From NCBI GenBank assembly GCA_014284505.1, contig JAAFYY010000001.1, positions 6,435,845 through 6,499,844 of the forward strand: a DNA stretch of 64,000 bases. The letters run 5' to 3'. The notes beneath the pieces are model-generated. The model searched no databases. It was not told where the DNA came from and saw only the letters and a list, made by a program, of their open reading frames with translations. Below, piece by piece: positions 45,579 through 54,529 of this stretch. This stretch comes from Streptacidiphilus sp. 4-A2. Its GTDB lineage: Bacteria > Actinomycetota > Actinomycetes > Streptomycetales > Streptomycetaceae. The translations under genes and the position numbers were made by a program. Each line of letters begins with the position of its first letter. The first letter of the stretch is position 1.

Positions 45579-45992
45579 GTGATGGCCAAGATCACGGAGG
45601 AGCAACGGCTGCAGAGAGCTGCCAAGCGAGCCCTACGAGCGGCGCTTGACGCAGAGGCCGAAGACCAGCGGCGGCGAGAGCGGAGCGAGCTTTGGCAGCG
45701 TGAGAGCATGCGCCTCAGCTGGGATGAGTACCTGGCGGGCGAGCCCTGCCGTGGTTGTGCGAAGCCGATGTCGGACGGGCTGGGCACCTGGTGGCCGACG
45801 CTAAAGCTCTCCGAGTCCGAGCGGCTGGAGTACGAAGAAGCCGAACGAGCATTCCGGGAAAGACACTCAGAGTGCAATTCCGCCCGGTGGAGTATAGACG
45901 GGTCTCGCATGGCCCATTGCTGCTTCTGCTGTCCACCGCCACCGATAGGCCGGCGGCAGCTGGAACGACTTTCTGACCTCGTTGCTTCCTGA
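45579..45992 (+). CDS. Unknown Cys-rich protein
   Basis: 137 residues from GTG 45579 (MMAKITEEQRLQRAAKRALR). A basic/acidic helix is followed by EYLAGEPCRGCAKPMSDGLG (CxxC) and HCCFCCPPPPIGRRQL, so a zinc site is plausible. No family recognised. Preceding 168 bases contain only an overlapping shadow frame. Part of the poorly characterised right-hand end of the element. Confidence 0.5.
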   Translation: MMAKITEEQRLQRAAKRALRAALDAEAEDQRRRERSELWQRESMRLSWDEYLAGEPCRGCAKPMSDGLGTWWPTLKLSESERLEYEEAERAFRERHSECNSARWSIDGSRMAHCCFCCPPPPIGRRQLERLSDLVAS

Positions 45993-46040
45993 CCCCCACC
46001 CGAGCAGGGCAAGAAAGACCTCGACACATGGAATCTGACT

Positions 46041-46334
46041 TTGCGGTGTACCCATGTGATCCCCTTCATTCAGCACCGTGATCACGCCTACGTCTCCAAA
46101 AGGGTCGTCGACTGCCCAGAGTGCGGGGAACGCCGTGGGATCCTGAGCTCGGAGCGCGTTGGCCCTGCCTACAACGAGGACGGACTCGAGCACGAGCGTG
46201 CTGCTGCCGAGCAAGAGCGCCTCAAAAGGGAGCTGGCACTCGCCGAGGCCAAGTTGACTCGCCAGCAGAAGTCGACTGCCACAGCTCAAAGCCGCATCGA
46301 CGAGCTGCGGCGGCAACTCTCAGGCGGGCTCTGA
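46041..46334 (+). CDS. Unknown zinc-ribbon/coiled-coil protein
   Basis: 97 residues if started at TTG 46041; GTG 46056 is an alternative. VVDCPECGERRGILSSER gives a CxxC, followed by a coiled coil (AAAEQERLKRELALAEAKLT, then QSRIDELRRQLSGGL). No family recognised. It lies 50 bases after the previous gene, in the same direction. Confidence 0.5.
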   Translation: MRCTHVIPFIQHRDHAYVSKRVVDCPECGERRGILSSERVGPAYNEDGLEHERAAAEQERLKRELALAEAKLTRQQKSTATAQSRIDELRRQLSGGL

Positions 46335-46491
46335 CTGTTATGCCCACTGCCCGAAGGTGTTCGACGTCAGGAGCTAAAGGATGCCGAGGCATACGTAGAG
46401 ACAGTCCGGCTTCTATCACGTAGCGCAGCTCTACTCGGCCACCTTTGCCGAAGTCGCCGATTGCCGTCCCGCGCCTCGTACGGTGCGGCAT

Positions 46492-47933
46492 ATGAAGTTC
46501 TCCCTGGCCCCCACCCCGATCCAGGCTGACCTACTTCAGTGGGTCGCCGCCAACCCCGGCGCCCAGATCGAATCCCAGAAATCCAATACGCTGTGGGCAC
46601 TGGAGCAGCGGAAACTGGTCAAACGCTCGTTGCCCATGCTGGAGAACGGGACCCAGGGCCAGACCGCCGTGCTCACCGACCAGGGCAAGTACTACCTCAA
46701 GCACGGCCAGCACCCCGAGGAGGTCGAGCGAGCCGCGCAACGTGCCGCTCGTGATCCCGAGACAGCCAAGACTGCTCCCGCCGATGGGGCCGATCTGATT
46801 CATCGCCTCTCTGCCGCCGGGGGAACACTGACCGTCCAGGACCCAGGTGTTCTGACGCGAGGTAGGTGGACGAAGGCGTTCTACGAGGCGGTCAACCGCA
46901 ATGATGTGCCGGCTGGGCACAAGCTGCGCCTATCCGGCCGGGAGCGAGGCGACCTTACGGTGAGGCTGGTTGACCTTGGGCGAGAAGCCCCACCCCCTCC
47001 CCACCAACTATCGAAGTACCCAGCGAGCTCACCCGGCCGCATCCGCTGATCTCGGCCACTCGGAAAGCGCTTGGACGTGCGCGGACCGGGGTGGCCGATA
47101 CCCGAGGACTGCAAGGCGTGGTGCCGATCCATGTCTCCCGACCGCTCGTCGACCGGGCCCTGCGGATCATGCATGGACTACTCACTGCGGCCGAACAACG
47201 GGGCTACGACGTGGAGGCCCGGATGAGGCCAGCCTCCCGGGCACGAGACGAGCCCGTTGCCGAACTCGTGATCACCGTCAAAGGCCACACGTTCCCCTTG
47301 GAGATCTGTGAGCGCACCTCCAAACAGCCTCACGAGCCGACGCCCCGCGAGCTGCGCGACGCTGAACGGCAGTCGACTTGGATGCGTAGCCGCATCCCGA
47401 AGTACGACCATGTGCTCGACGGGCGGCTGATGATCGATGCACCCGGCCACGACAGTTCTTACGGCCACCGTCAATACGACTGTTCGGACGGGGCGCGCTG
47501 GACGCTGGAATCGCGCCTGGGCCACCTCCTGGCAGCTATCGAGACGCGGGCCGACGAAGCCGAAGAGAAGCGCATCAAGGCCGAGCGTGCGGAAGAGAGC
47601 CGCAAGCAGCGTTGGTACGAGGTCATCGACCAGGCTCATCAGAAGCTGATCCACGATCACAGGCTCAAGGCGCTGGAGCAACAGCTCAACGACCGGCGTA
47701 TAGCCTGCGCGATCCGCAGTCTCAGCACTGCGGTGCGCGAGCACACGGACGGAGCCCTGAGTGAAGCGACCGTCGAGTGGCTTCACTGGGCGGAAGCACA
47801 CGCTGATTCCATCGATCCGGTGCGCAATGGAGTAGCACTGCCACCCAACCCGCAGCCCACCCGGCAAAACCTTGAGCCTTACATCGGCTCTCGGGGCACC
47901 TACGACTATCCCTGGCCCTTCGAGAGCCAGTGA
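46492..47933 (+). CDS. Unknown protein, winged-helix N-terminus (frameshifted)
   Basis: About 480 residues when one slip near 47015 is corrected. First part from ATG 46492: KFSLAPTPIQADLLQWVAAN and LWALEQRKLVKRSLPMLENG (winged-helix-like), ending VRLVDLGREAPPPPHQLSKY. The second frame continues VPSELTRPHPLISATRKALG, VVPIHVSRPLVDRALRIMHG and a long coiled coil (ADEAEEKRIKAERAEESRKQ). Widespread actinobacterial hypothetical type; function unknown. Last gene before the right end of the element. Confidence 0.6.
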
Positions 47934-48006
47934 TCCAGATGCTGTCGACCGCTGTCGGATGACCCGCTCCCCTTCGGGGGGGGTCGAAGAGCAGAGCAGC
48001 CGAGCC

Positions 48007-48028
48007 TAGTCTCATCTCTAGTCTCATC
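48007..48028. promoter_or_regulatory. Right pair of integrase arm-type repeats
   Basis: TAGTCTCATC at 48007-48016 and 48019-48028, same orientation and same 12-bp spacing as 6509-6530. Confidence 0.6.
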
Positions 48029-48152
48029 CACCCCCGTTCATGAAGGTTCAACGCCATCCTCACGGAGAGGCCGAACTGCTCTGACCTGCGACGATGAACG
48101 ACAGCGAACATATCTGGATCATGGGAGACAGTCCCAAGATCACACGTGCAAA

Positions 48153-48218
48153 CCTCGAAAGCGTGTGTGGGGGCAACTTCACCGTGGGTTCGAATCCCAC
48201 CGCTACCGCTCTGAGCAG
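48153..48218. repeat. attR, 66-bp direct repeat (tRNA-Ser 3' half remnant)
   Basis: Identical to 6396-6461. It carries only the tRNA part from the anticodon stem to the 3' end, so it is not a functional tRNA gene. The hairpin just beyond (about 48230-48257, GGCCCCGACCG...CGGTCGGGCC) is probably the original terminator of tRNA-Ser. Confidence 0.95.
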
Positions 48219-48259
48219 GACAAACGTGAAGGCCCCGACCGGGAACGGTCGGGCCTCAC

Positions 48260-48415
48260 GCGTTCTGGTCCCACCCGTGGTGCTGGCGACGGTGAGCAGC
48301 CTGGACGCCGTCCGTCTGGCACCGCCCTGGGCATCAGGTCACGGCTGACGTCCTTCGTGACCTACGACAGGCGACTGGCGGACGCGGCCACGGCCGCCGG
48401 ACTCTCCGACGCGTC
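48260..48415 (+). pseudogene. C-terminal remnant of a PIN-domain (VapC-like) toxin
   Basis: Just right of attR, two frames joined by one slip near 48325 read VVLATVSSLDAVRLA and then LTSFVTYDRRLADAATAAGL, a typical end of a PIN-domain ribonuclease (DA-hxLA followed by hVTYDxxLxxAA). Only about 50 residues exist and the N-terminal two thirds with the first catalytic Asp residues are missing, so it is not functional. Confidence 0.5.
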
Positions 48416-48585
48416 GACATGCCGTCGGGCCGCGGCGCGACGGCGGCGGTCGGGGCCGCTCGGGGCGGGGGGTCAAGTGCGGTTCGTGTGGGTTGTTCGG
48501 GTGCTGTGGGGACGACATGGGCGCACTTCGGGCGACTGTCCCGGAGGCGGGGACGTTCGGGGCAGCAGTGCCGGAGAGGAAACGG

Positions 48586-48868
48586 ATGGCATCGCCGGAT
48601 GACGCACGGGCAGGCGGCGGTGGGCGGGAGGCGGTTCAGCTCCTGGCCGGGTGGTCGATCTGGGGCTTGAGGCAGGCGGAGGGCGCGCTGCGCCTGGTCC
48701 GCGGCTGCTGGGCGTTCGGATCTGTACGAGCTGGCCGAGGAGGGGCACGCGGATCTGCTGGCGCGCGGGGAGCTCGCGCTGAGGCGCTACGCCCCTTCCG
48801 CCGAGTCGCACATGGAGGCTCTGGCCCGGCGTGCGGCCGCCGCCCGCACCGGCGCAGCCGATGCCTGA
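48586..48868 (+). CDS. Small unknown protein upstream of the polyprenyl synthase (frameshifted)
   Basis: About 94 residues from ATG 48586 with a good GGAGAGGA. First frame MASPDDARAGGGGREAVQLL to GCWAFGS; after a slip near 48722 it reads DLYELAEEGHADLLARGELA to ARTGAADA and stops at 48868. The stop overlaps the start of the polyprenyl synthase gene by 8 bases, so they are translationally coupled. No family recognised. Confidence 0.5.
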
Positions 48869-49895
48869 GGCGCCCCTCAAGCGCGGGTCGACGCGGTACT
48901 GCGTGCCTTCGTCCGCGAGGAGACCGCGCTGCTGGTCGCCATCGACCCGCAACTCGAGCGGTGGCAGAGCAGTTACAGGCGGCGGTGACCGACGGCAAGC
49001 GGCTGCGGGCGGCGTTCTGCTACTGGGGCTGGCGGGCCGCCGGGCAGCCCGACAGCGCGGCCATGGTCAGGGCCGCGGCGGCGATGGAGCTGGTGCACGC
49101 GGCGGCCGTGGTCCATGACGACCTGATCGACGACAGCCCCATCCGCCGCGGGGCTCCCACTGCCCACATCGCCCTGCGCGCGGCGACCGCGGAGGGCCCC
49201 GGGCGCGAGGCCGGGGGCGGGCGCTGCGATGCTGGTGGGCGACCTGCTGATGTCCTGGGCCGGGCAGCTGTTCGCGACCTGCGGACTGCCCGCCGCCTAT
49301 CTGGCCAGGGCCCGCCCGCTGTGGGCGACGCTCGCACGGGAGCTGATCGCCGGGGAGTGCCTGGAGATCCTGCGCACCCGGGCCGAGCCCTGTACGGCCG
49401 GCTCGCTGGAGATCATCCGCTACAAGACCGCGAAGTACACCGTCGAACACCCACTGCACCTGGGCGGGATCCTCGCCGGTGCGCCGTCCGCGCTGCTCGC
49501 CGGGTTCAGCGCCTACGGCGTGCCGCTGGGAGAGGCCTTCCAGCTGCGGGACGACCTGCTCGGGGTCTTCGGCGACCCGCGGCAGACCGGAAGTCCAATC
49601 TGGACGACTTCTCCGGGGCCAAGCCCACCGCCCTGCTCGCGCTCACCCTCGACCGTGCCAAGCCCGCCGACCGGGAGGAGCTGCGGGCCCTGCTGGGCCG
49701 GGGCGGCCTGGACGCGGCCGGGCTGGCCCTGGTGCGGGAGGTCATGGAGCGGTCGGGAGCCCGCGCCCGGGTCGAGGAGATGATCGCCGAGCGCACGGCC
49801 GCCGCCCATGACGCCCTCCGCCGGGCCGCGCTCCCCCCCCCGCGGCCGAGGAGCTGACCCGGCTGATCGCCGCCGCGACCGCCCGCACGTCCTGA
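48861..49895 (+). CDS. Polyprenyl (geranylgeranyl-type) diphosphate synthase (frameshifted)
   Basis: About 344 residues. Head-to-tail prenyltransferase making linear isoprenoid diphosphates. First Asp-rich motif in VHDDLIDDSPIRRGAPTAH; chain-length/substrate residues follow; second Asp-rich motif is FQLRDDLLGVFGDP. GDLLMSWAGQLF and EIIRYKTAKYTVEHPLHLGG are typical. Slips occur near 48885, 48955, 49215 and 49590, and again near 49840; all segments are clearly the same family, so sequence errors are likely. The end reads EELTRLIAAATARTS at 49895. Confidence 0.85.
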
Positions 49896-49976
49896 CCGCC
49901 TCGGCTCCGTGCCCCCGTACCCCCGTACCCCAGAAACCCTAGAAGCTCCAGAAGCCCAGCCGACCAGGAGAGCCCG

Positions 49977-51152
49977 GTGACCGTTACCCCCGAATCCATG
50001 GACGCCCTGCGCCTGAAGGGCGACGAACTGACGGACGCCACCGTGGAGGCGCTGTTCGCGCGCGGAGACGTCGGCAGGTTCAACACCCTGATGCGCTGGT
50101 TCACCCAGGCCGGGCAGCCCCTGCCCGACGGCCTGCCGGACGAGGTCCACGACTACCTGCGGACCACCGCCGCGCCGCCCGACTGGGTCGACTGGGACGA
50201 GATGGAGAAGGCGCGGCTGTTCTTCATCGACAACAACGTCCACGTCTCCACCGCGCTGTCCTTCGCCTCCATGCCCGCCTGCTATGTCGTCCCCCATGTC
50301 GCCCGGCTGCTCAGCGCCACGCACTCGCTGGACTATCCCTCCAAGCGGATGGCCGAGACCGGGCAGTTCACCGTCTACCTGATGCGCCCGGACGCCTTCG
50401 AGGCCGGCAGCAGATTCCTCCCCGCCGCCCAGAAGGTCCGGCTGCTGCACGCGGCGATCCGGCGCGACCTGCGCCAGGAGGGCCTGTGGGACGAGGCCGC
50501 GCTGGGGGTGCCGATCTGCCAGGAGGACATGATCGGCGGGCAGATGATGTTCTCCATCCAGGTGCTGGACGCCCTCCACCGGATGGGCATCCATGTCACC
50601 AACGAGGGCGCCGAGGCCTACTACTACACCTGGCGCGTGGTCGGCGCGATCCTCGGCGTCGACCCGGCGTCCGCACCCGCCGACCTCACCGCGGCGCGCG
50701 ACTTCTCCGACCTGTACATGGCCCGCCATATGGGTCCCTCCGAGGAGGGCGTCAAGCTCACCGCCCAGCTCATCGAGCTGTACGAACGGGTGGTCCCGGG
50801 GACGCTGCTGGATCCGCTGGTGCCGGCACTGATCCGCTACCTGATGGGCGACACCTCGGCCGACTGGCTCCAGGTGCCGCGCTCGCGCTGGGACACCGCC
50901 GTCAACCTGGCCCCGGTCCTGCTGGGCATGATCGAACGAATCAAGGAGGGTTCCCCGCTGGCCGCCATGGCCATCGACCGGCTCGACACCATCGTCACCA
51001 ACTTCGAGCTCAGCTCGCTGACCCGGGGCCGGGTAATGCAGTACGCCATCCCCGAGCACCTCAAGGGCGAGTTCAATGTCGCCTCCGCCGCTCCGGCGGC
51101 CGGCCGCTGGACCCCGCCGCCGCTCTCACCCCAGCTGCCCGACAGCGTCTGA
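49977..51152 (+). CDS. MpaB/latex-clearing-type oxygenase (DUF2236)
   Basis: 391 residues from GTG 49977, intact. Segments AVHD-like KARLFFIDNNVHVSTALSFA, RMAETGQFTVYLMRPDAFEA, KVRLLHAAIRRDL and VPICQEDMIGGQMMFSIQ match the ER-bound oxygenase MpaB / rubber oxygenase Lcp catalytic domain, a heme-binding helical fold. No signal peptide is visible, unlike secreted Lcp, so it is probably intracellular. Substrate unknown. It follows the polyprenyl synthase in the same direction, so an isoprenoid substrate is conceivable. Confidence 0.85.
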   Translation: MTVTPESMDALRLKGDELTDATVEALFARGDVGRFNTLMRWFTQAGQPLPDGLPDEVHDYLRTTAAPPDWVDWDEMEKARLFFIDNNVHVSTALSFASMPACYVVPHVARLLSATHSLDYPSKRMAETGQFTVYLMRPDAFEAGSRFLPAAQKVRLLHAAIRRDLRQEGLWDEAALGVPICQEDMIGGQMMFSIQVLDALHRMGIHVTNEGAEAYYYTWRVVGAILGVDPASAPADLTAARDFSDLYMARHMGPSEEGVKLTAQLIELYERVVPGTLLDPLVPALIRYLMGDTSADWLQVPRSRWDTAVNLAPVLLGMIERIKEGSPLAAMAIDRLDTIVTNFELSSLTRGRVMQYAIPEHLKGEFNVASAAPAAGRWTPPPLSPQLPDSV

Positions 51153-51592
51153 TCACGTCGGGAAGGGAGCCAGGGGCGCGAAGGGGAAGCGCGAAGGGGG
51201 AAGCGCGAAGGGGGAAGCGCGGAGGGCCGGGAAAGGGGGACGGCTCCGGGGGACGAGCCGTCCCCCCGTCGGAGCCCCACAACCGGTCGCCGCGCGGGGG
51301 GAAGTCGCGGCGGCCGGTCCCACAGCGGGGGCTCCGGATCCCTCGCACCGGGGGGTTCCTGCCAGACACCCTCGGTGCACTTCCCACTCTGCTACAGGAA
51401 CAGGTGTCCCGCATCCGGCATTGGGCCTCTCCGCAAGGGACCTTCGTCCCTTTGTGCTGACGCTGTCGTTATCCGCCCGGCCGCGCGCCCGGAGACGGTC
51501 ACCGATGACCATTGGCGGTCATCGGCCGTGCATACGGCGCTAGGCTTCCGCCATCGGCGGCACGGGGAGTGCCGCAGGGGGCGGGCGCGGCC
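51153..51592. other. Intergenic region with tandem repeats, no gene
   Basis: 440 bases. Contains the AAGCGCGAAGGGG tandem array at 51176-51225 and otherwise GC-rich sequence without a convincing reading frame or clear terminator. Confidence 0.5.
51176..51225. repeat. Tandem repeat of a 13-14-bp unit
   Basis: Units of the form GCGCGAAGGGGGAA repeat about 3.5 times, 24 bases after the MpaB stop codon; the first unit is one base shorter. Confidence 0.7.
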
Positions 51593-51757
51593 ATGGGGCA
51601 GGCCAAGAAGATAGTGATGTACATACTGGTCATCTTTGTGCTCTACACGATCATCGCTTCGCCGGTGCGGGCCGCCAGTCTGGTGCAGGTCGGCTTCACC
51701 GGGATCTCGAGTGCGGCCAAGTCGGTGGGCACCTTTATGAGCAATCTGGTGAAGTAG
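51593..51757 (+). CDS. Small single-pass membrane protein
   Basis: 54 residues from ATG 51593 (MGQAKKIVMYILVIFVLYTI), with one membrane segment at about 7-27 and a small polar C-terminus (SSAAKSVGTFMSNLVK). Short membrane proteins of this kind are conserved in Streptomyces; function unknown. The Dabb-family gene follows 58 bases downstream. Confidence 0.7.
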   Translation: MGQAKKIVMYILVIFVLYTIIASPVRAASLVQVGFTGISSAAKSVGTFMSNLVK

Positions 51758-51815
51758 TCTCTGGGAGTCCTTGATCAAGCAGCACGGTCCCGACCCCCAG
51801 CCGAGGAGCAACGCG

Positions 51816-52109
51816 ATGATCCGCCACCTGGTCCTGTTCAAGCTGAACGAAGGCATCACCAAGGACGACCCGCGTGCCGTCTCCGGTGCGGCGATGTTCG
51901 CAGAGCTCGGCTCCAAGATCCCGCAGCTGCGCGAGTGGGAGTGCGGGTGGAACGTGACCGACCGCGACATCGCCTACGACTTCGCGATCAACAGCCTGGT
52001 TGACGACGCCCCGGCGCTCCAGTCGTACCTGGCCCACCCGGCGCACCAGGAGGGCGTGGCCCACTGGAAGACCATCGCCACCTGGGTCATCGCCGACGTG
52101 GAGGTCTGA
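51816..52109 (+). CDS. Dabb-family (stress-responsive A/B barrel) protein
   Basis: 97 residues from ATG 51816 (MIRHLVLFKLNEGITKDDPR). The pattern MIRHxVxFK, WECGWNVTDRDIAYDFAINS and LQSYLAHPAHQEG is the dimeric alpha/beta-barrel Dabb domain. Members range from stress proteins to polyketide cyclases; no pathway is indicated here. Intact. Confidence 0.88.
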   Translation: MIRHLVLFKLNEGITKDDPRAVSGAAMFAELGSKIPQLREWECGWNVTDRDIAYDFAINSLVDDAPALQSYLAHPAHQEGVAHWKTIATWVIADVEV

Positions 52110-52249
52110 CGGCCAACCCCTCCGGGGGCGCGGCAACCCCTTCGGGGGCCCGGCCCAGCCGGATGGCGGTACAGGTTCACCCGACTGCCCCGAATCCACC
52201 AACACACCTTATGCGGTGCTTGCCCGGATAGCATGCGTCTTGTGATGCT

Positions 52250-53145
52250 ATGACCGGTTTGCCGGATGGTGGACTGGGGCAGGCGGTGCCCCTCACGGAG
52301 CTCGCGAGGGGTGGCGTGTCGGTGCAGGCAATGGGGAGTGCAAAGGACGAGGGTGACGCACCCGCGCCCCCCATCCCCGTCGACCAGTCGCGGGTGGACG
52401 TCAGAACCCTCACCCGCGTGCTCTTCGAACGTCTGGCCGAGCTTCCCGTCGGCGCCCCGAGCGCGACCGGGTGCGGGCCGCGCTGATCGAGGTCAACCTC
52501 CCCCTCGTGCGCTATGCCGCCGCCCGGTTCCGGGGCAGCGAGCCCATGGAGGACGTCGTCCAGGTCGGCACCATCGGTCTGATCAACGCCATCGACCGGT
52601 TCGACCCGACCCGTGGTGTGCAGTTCCCGACCTACGCGCTGCCGACCATCCTCGGCGAGATCAAGCGCTACTTCCGGGACAACGTCCGCACCATGCATGT
52701 GCCCCGGCGGCTCCAGGAGCTCTGGGTCCAGGTCAGCGCGGCCATGGAGGACTTGACGGTCGCTCACGGGCGGATGCCCAAGGTCCCGGAGATCGCCGCC
52801 AATCTGCGCATCCCCGAGGAGGACGTCCGGGCCTGCCTGGACGCCGGGCGCGCCTACAACGCCACCTCGCTGGAGGCGGCCCAGGAGCACGACGGCGGGC
52901 TGGCCCTGCTGGACCGGCTGGGCTACGAGGACGCGACGCTCACCCATGTGGAGCATCGGGACATGGTGCGTCATCTGCTGGTGCAGCTGCCGGAACGGGA
53001 GCGGCAGATCGTCATGCTGCGCTTCTTCGGCAACCTGACACAGTCGCAGATCAGCACCGAGCTCGGAATGTCGCAAATGCACGTGTCCAGGCTGCTGGCC
53101 AGGATCTTCACCCGGCTGCGCAACAGCAACTCCTGGGAGGTCTAG
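52250..53145 (+). CDS. SigB/SigF-family RNA polymerase sigma factor (frameshifted near the N-terminus)
   Basis: About 298 residues. After a slip near 52462 the protein continues RAALIEVNLPLVRYAAARFR, region 2 (EDVVQVGTIGLINAIDRFDP), region 3 (HVPRRLQELWVQVSAAMEDL) and region 4 HTH (NLTQSQISTELGMSQMHVSR). This is a stress/differentiation sigma factor of the SigB-SigF-SigG group. The start is uncertain: ATG 52250, GTG 52316 or ATG 52331. The first 70 residues are variable in this group. The next gene is a second member of the same family. Confidence 0.85.
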
Positions 53146-53361
53146 GCCCTTCGGCACCGTCCGAAGCCGCCTGGAGCGCGCCCACGAGCGCTGATTTTCA
53201 GTCATATTCCCACCCAAACCCAGCAAGAAGCCACGTTACCGCCGCGTGACATCTGGTCGTGTTCGGGTTTGCAGTGCACGCTGTGCCGGTATCCCAGTGG
53301 AGGTACATCGAGTCGTCGGCTTGTCGACTCTTCGACAGTTGTGCAGACCTGAGGGGGTAGC

Positions 53362-54351
53362 GTGTCCGTAAACCTGGACAGCCCTGAGCTCCACTCCACC
53401 GCGTCGGTCCTCCCGGCCCCCCGGGCAGCGGGGCCGGGGCACGCGATTCCCGCCACCGCCCTGCCGCAGCTCGTCGGGGAGGCGGCAGTCGCCGATATCG
53501 ACGCGGTGGCCGACTCGGTGACCGCCGTGATGACCGGCGCGGCGACCGCACCGGCCACGACCGCGCCCGGCGCCGGCGAGGAGCGGGACGGGCTGGACAC
53601 CCGCACCCTCTCCCGCTCGCTGTTCCAGCGCTTCGCCACGCTGACCCCGGAGTCCCCCGACTACACCTATGTCCGGGACACCCTGATCGAGCTCAACCTG
53701 CCGCTGGTGCGCTATGCCGCGGCCCGGTTCCGCAGCCGCAACGAGCCCATGGAGGACATCGTCCAGGTGGGCACGATCGGCCTGATCAAGGCGATCGACC
53801 GGTTCGACAGCGAGCGCGGCGTCGAGTTCCCGACCTTCGCGATGCCCACCATCATCGGCGAGATCAAGCGCTTCTTCCGGGACACCAGCTGGTCCGTCCG
53901 GGTGCCCCGGCGGCTCCAGGAGCTGCGGCTGTCGCTGACCCGGGCCGGGGACGAGCTCGCCCAGCGGCTGGACCGGTCGCCGACCGTCGCCGAACTCGCG
54001 GCCTGCCTCGGCGTCAGCGAGGAGGACGTGGTCGAGGGCCTGGCCGTCGGCAACGCCTACACCGCCAGCTCGCTCGACACCGCCCCCACCGACGAGGACA
54101 GCGAGGGCCCGCTGGCCGAGCGGCTCGGCTACGAGGACGCCGCGATGGAGGGCGTGGAGTACCGCGAGTCGCTGAAGCCGCTGCTGGCCCGGCTCCCGGC
54201 ACGCGAGCGGCGGATCATCATGCTGCGGTTCTTCGGCAACATGACCCAGTCGCAGATCGGCGAGGAGATCGGCATCTCGCAGATGCACGTCTCCCGGCTG
54301 CTCACCCGCACCCTGGCGACCCTCCGGGAGGGTCTGATCGCCGAGTCCTGA
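53362..54351 (+). CDS. sigF: SigF-type RNA polymerase sigma factor
   Basis: 329 residues from GTG 53362 (GAGGGGG ribosome site), intact. A variable Ala-rich N-terminus of about 75 residues is followed by NLPLVRYAAARFRSRNEPME, region 2 (DIVQVGTIGLIKAIDRFDSE), RFFRDTSWSVRVPRRLQELR and region 4 (NMTQSQIGEEIGISQMHVSR). In Streptomyces coelicolor sigF, needed for spore maturation, lies in this chromosomal neighbourhood, so orthology is likely. A SigB-type promoter resemblance (GTTT at 53267, GGTAT at 53288) in the upstream gap is weak. Terminator at 54359-54383. Confidence 0.85.
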   Translation: MSVNLDSPELHSTASVLPAPRAAGPGHAIPATALPQLVGEAAVADIDAVADSVTAVMTGAATAPATTAPGAGEERDGLDTRTLSRSLFQRFATLTPESPDYTYVRDTLIELNLPLVRYAAARFRSRNEPMEDIVQVGTIGLIKAIDRFDSERGVEFPTFAMPTIIGEIKRFFRDTSWSVRVPRRLQELRLSLTRAGDELAQRLDRSPTVAELAACLGVSEEDVVEGLAVGNAYTASSLDTAPTDEDSEGPLAERLGYEDAAMEGVEYRESLKPLLARLPARERRIIMLRFFGNMTQSQIGEEIGISQMHVSRLLTRTLATLREGLIAES

Positions 54352-54358
54352 CAGCGAG

Positions 54359-54383
54359 CGGGGCGGCCCCGGCCCCCGCCCCG
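54359..54383 (+). terminator. Hairpin after sigF
   Basis: Arms CGGGGCGG (54359-54366) and CCGCCCCG (54376-54383), 8 bp with a 9-base loop, 8 bases after the sigF stop. Confidence 0.75.
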
Positions 54384-54445
54384 TCAGACCTGCACCGAGC
54401 ACCCGTCGACCGGACCCCGACTCGTCCGGGCGGCGATTCGTCCGG

Positions 54446-54520
54446 GCTCTGCGTCGACCAAACGCCGAGTCGACCAGGCGCTGAGTCGACCGGTCACTGA
54501 GTCGACCGGTCACCTGGCCG
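54446..54520. repeat. Degenerate direct repeats GAGTCGACC
   Basis: The unit GAGTCGACC(G/A)G recurs with about 16-20-bp period four times between convergent sigF and phosphatase genes, two copies extended as GAGTCGACCGGTCAC. Confidence 0.6.
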
Positions 54521-54529
54521 ATCCACCGC

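Larger units (their letters stand above)
6396..48218. mobile_element. Integrated mobilizable element in tRNA-Ser, about 41.8 kb
   Basis: The region is bounded by identical 66-bp repeats (6396-6461 and 48153-48218). The left copy is the 3' half of an intact tRNA-Ser; the right copy is the leftover tRNA 3' half. A tyrosine integrase and excisionase lie near the left end, and a MobC-like protein plus relaxase follow. No FtsK/TraSA-like translocase or type IV secretion genes were seen, so it is an integrative mobilizable element rather than a self-transmissible one. Cargo comprises a ProRS/radical SAM/glycosyltransferase cluster, HTH-PLD/NUDIX modules, a type I restriction system and a pPIWI-RE operon. 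Confidence 0.9.

Noticed and set aside
45274..45582. A 102-codon gene overlapping the DUF6236-like gene
   Set aside because: Two thirds are out of frame with a clearly coding region and no ribosome site is seen.
48153..48218. A second tRNA-Ser gene at the right end
   Set aside because: The 5' half of the tRNA is absent; it is the att repeat only.
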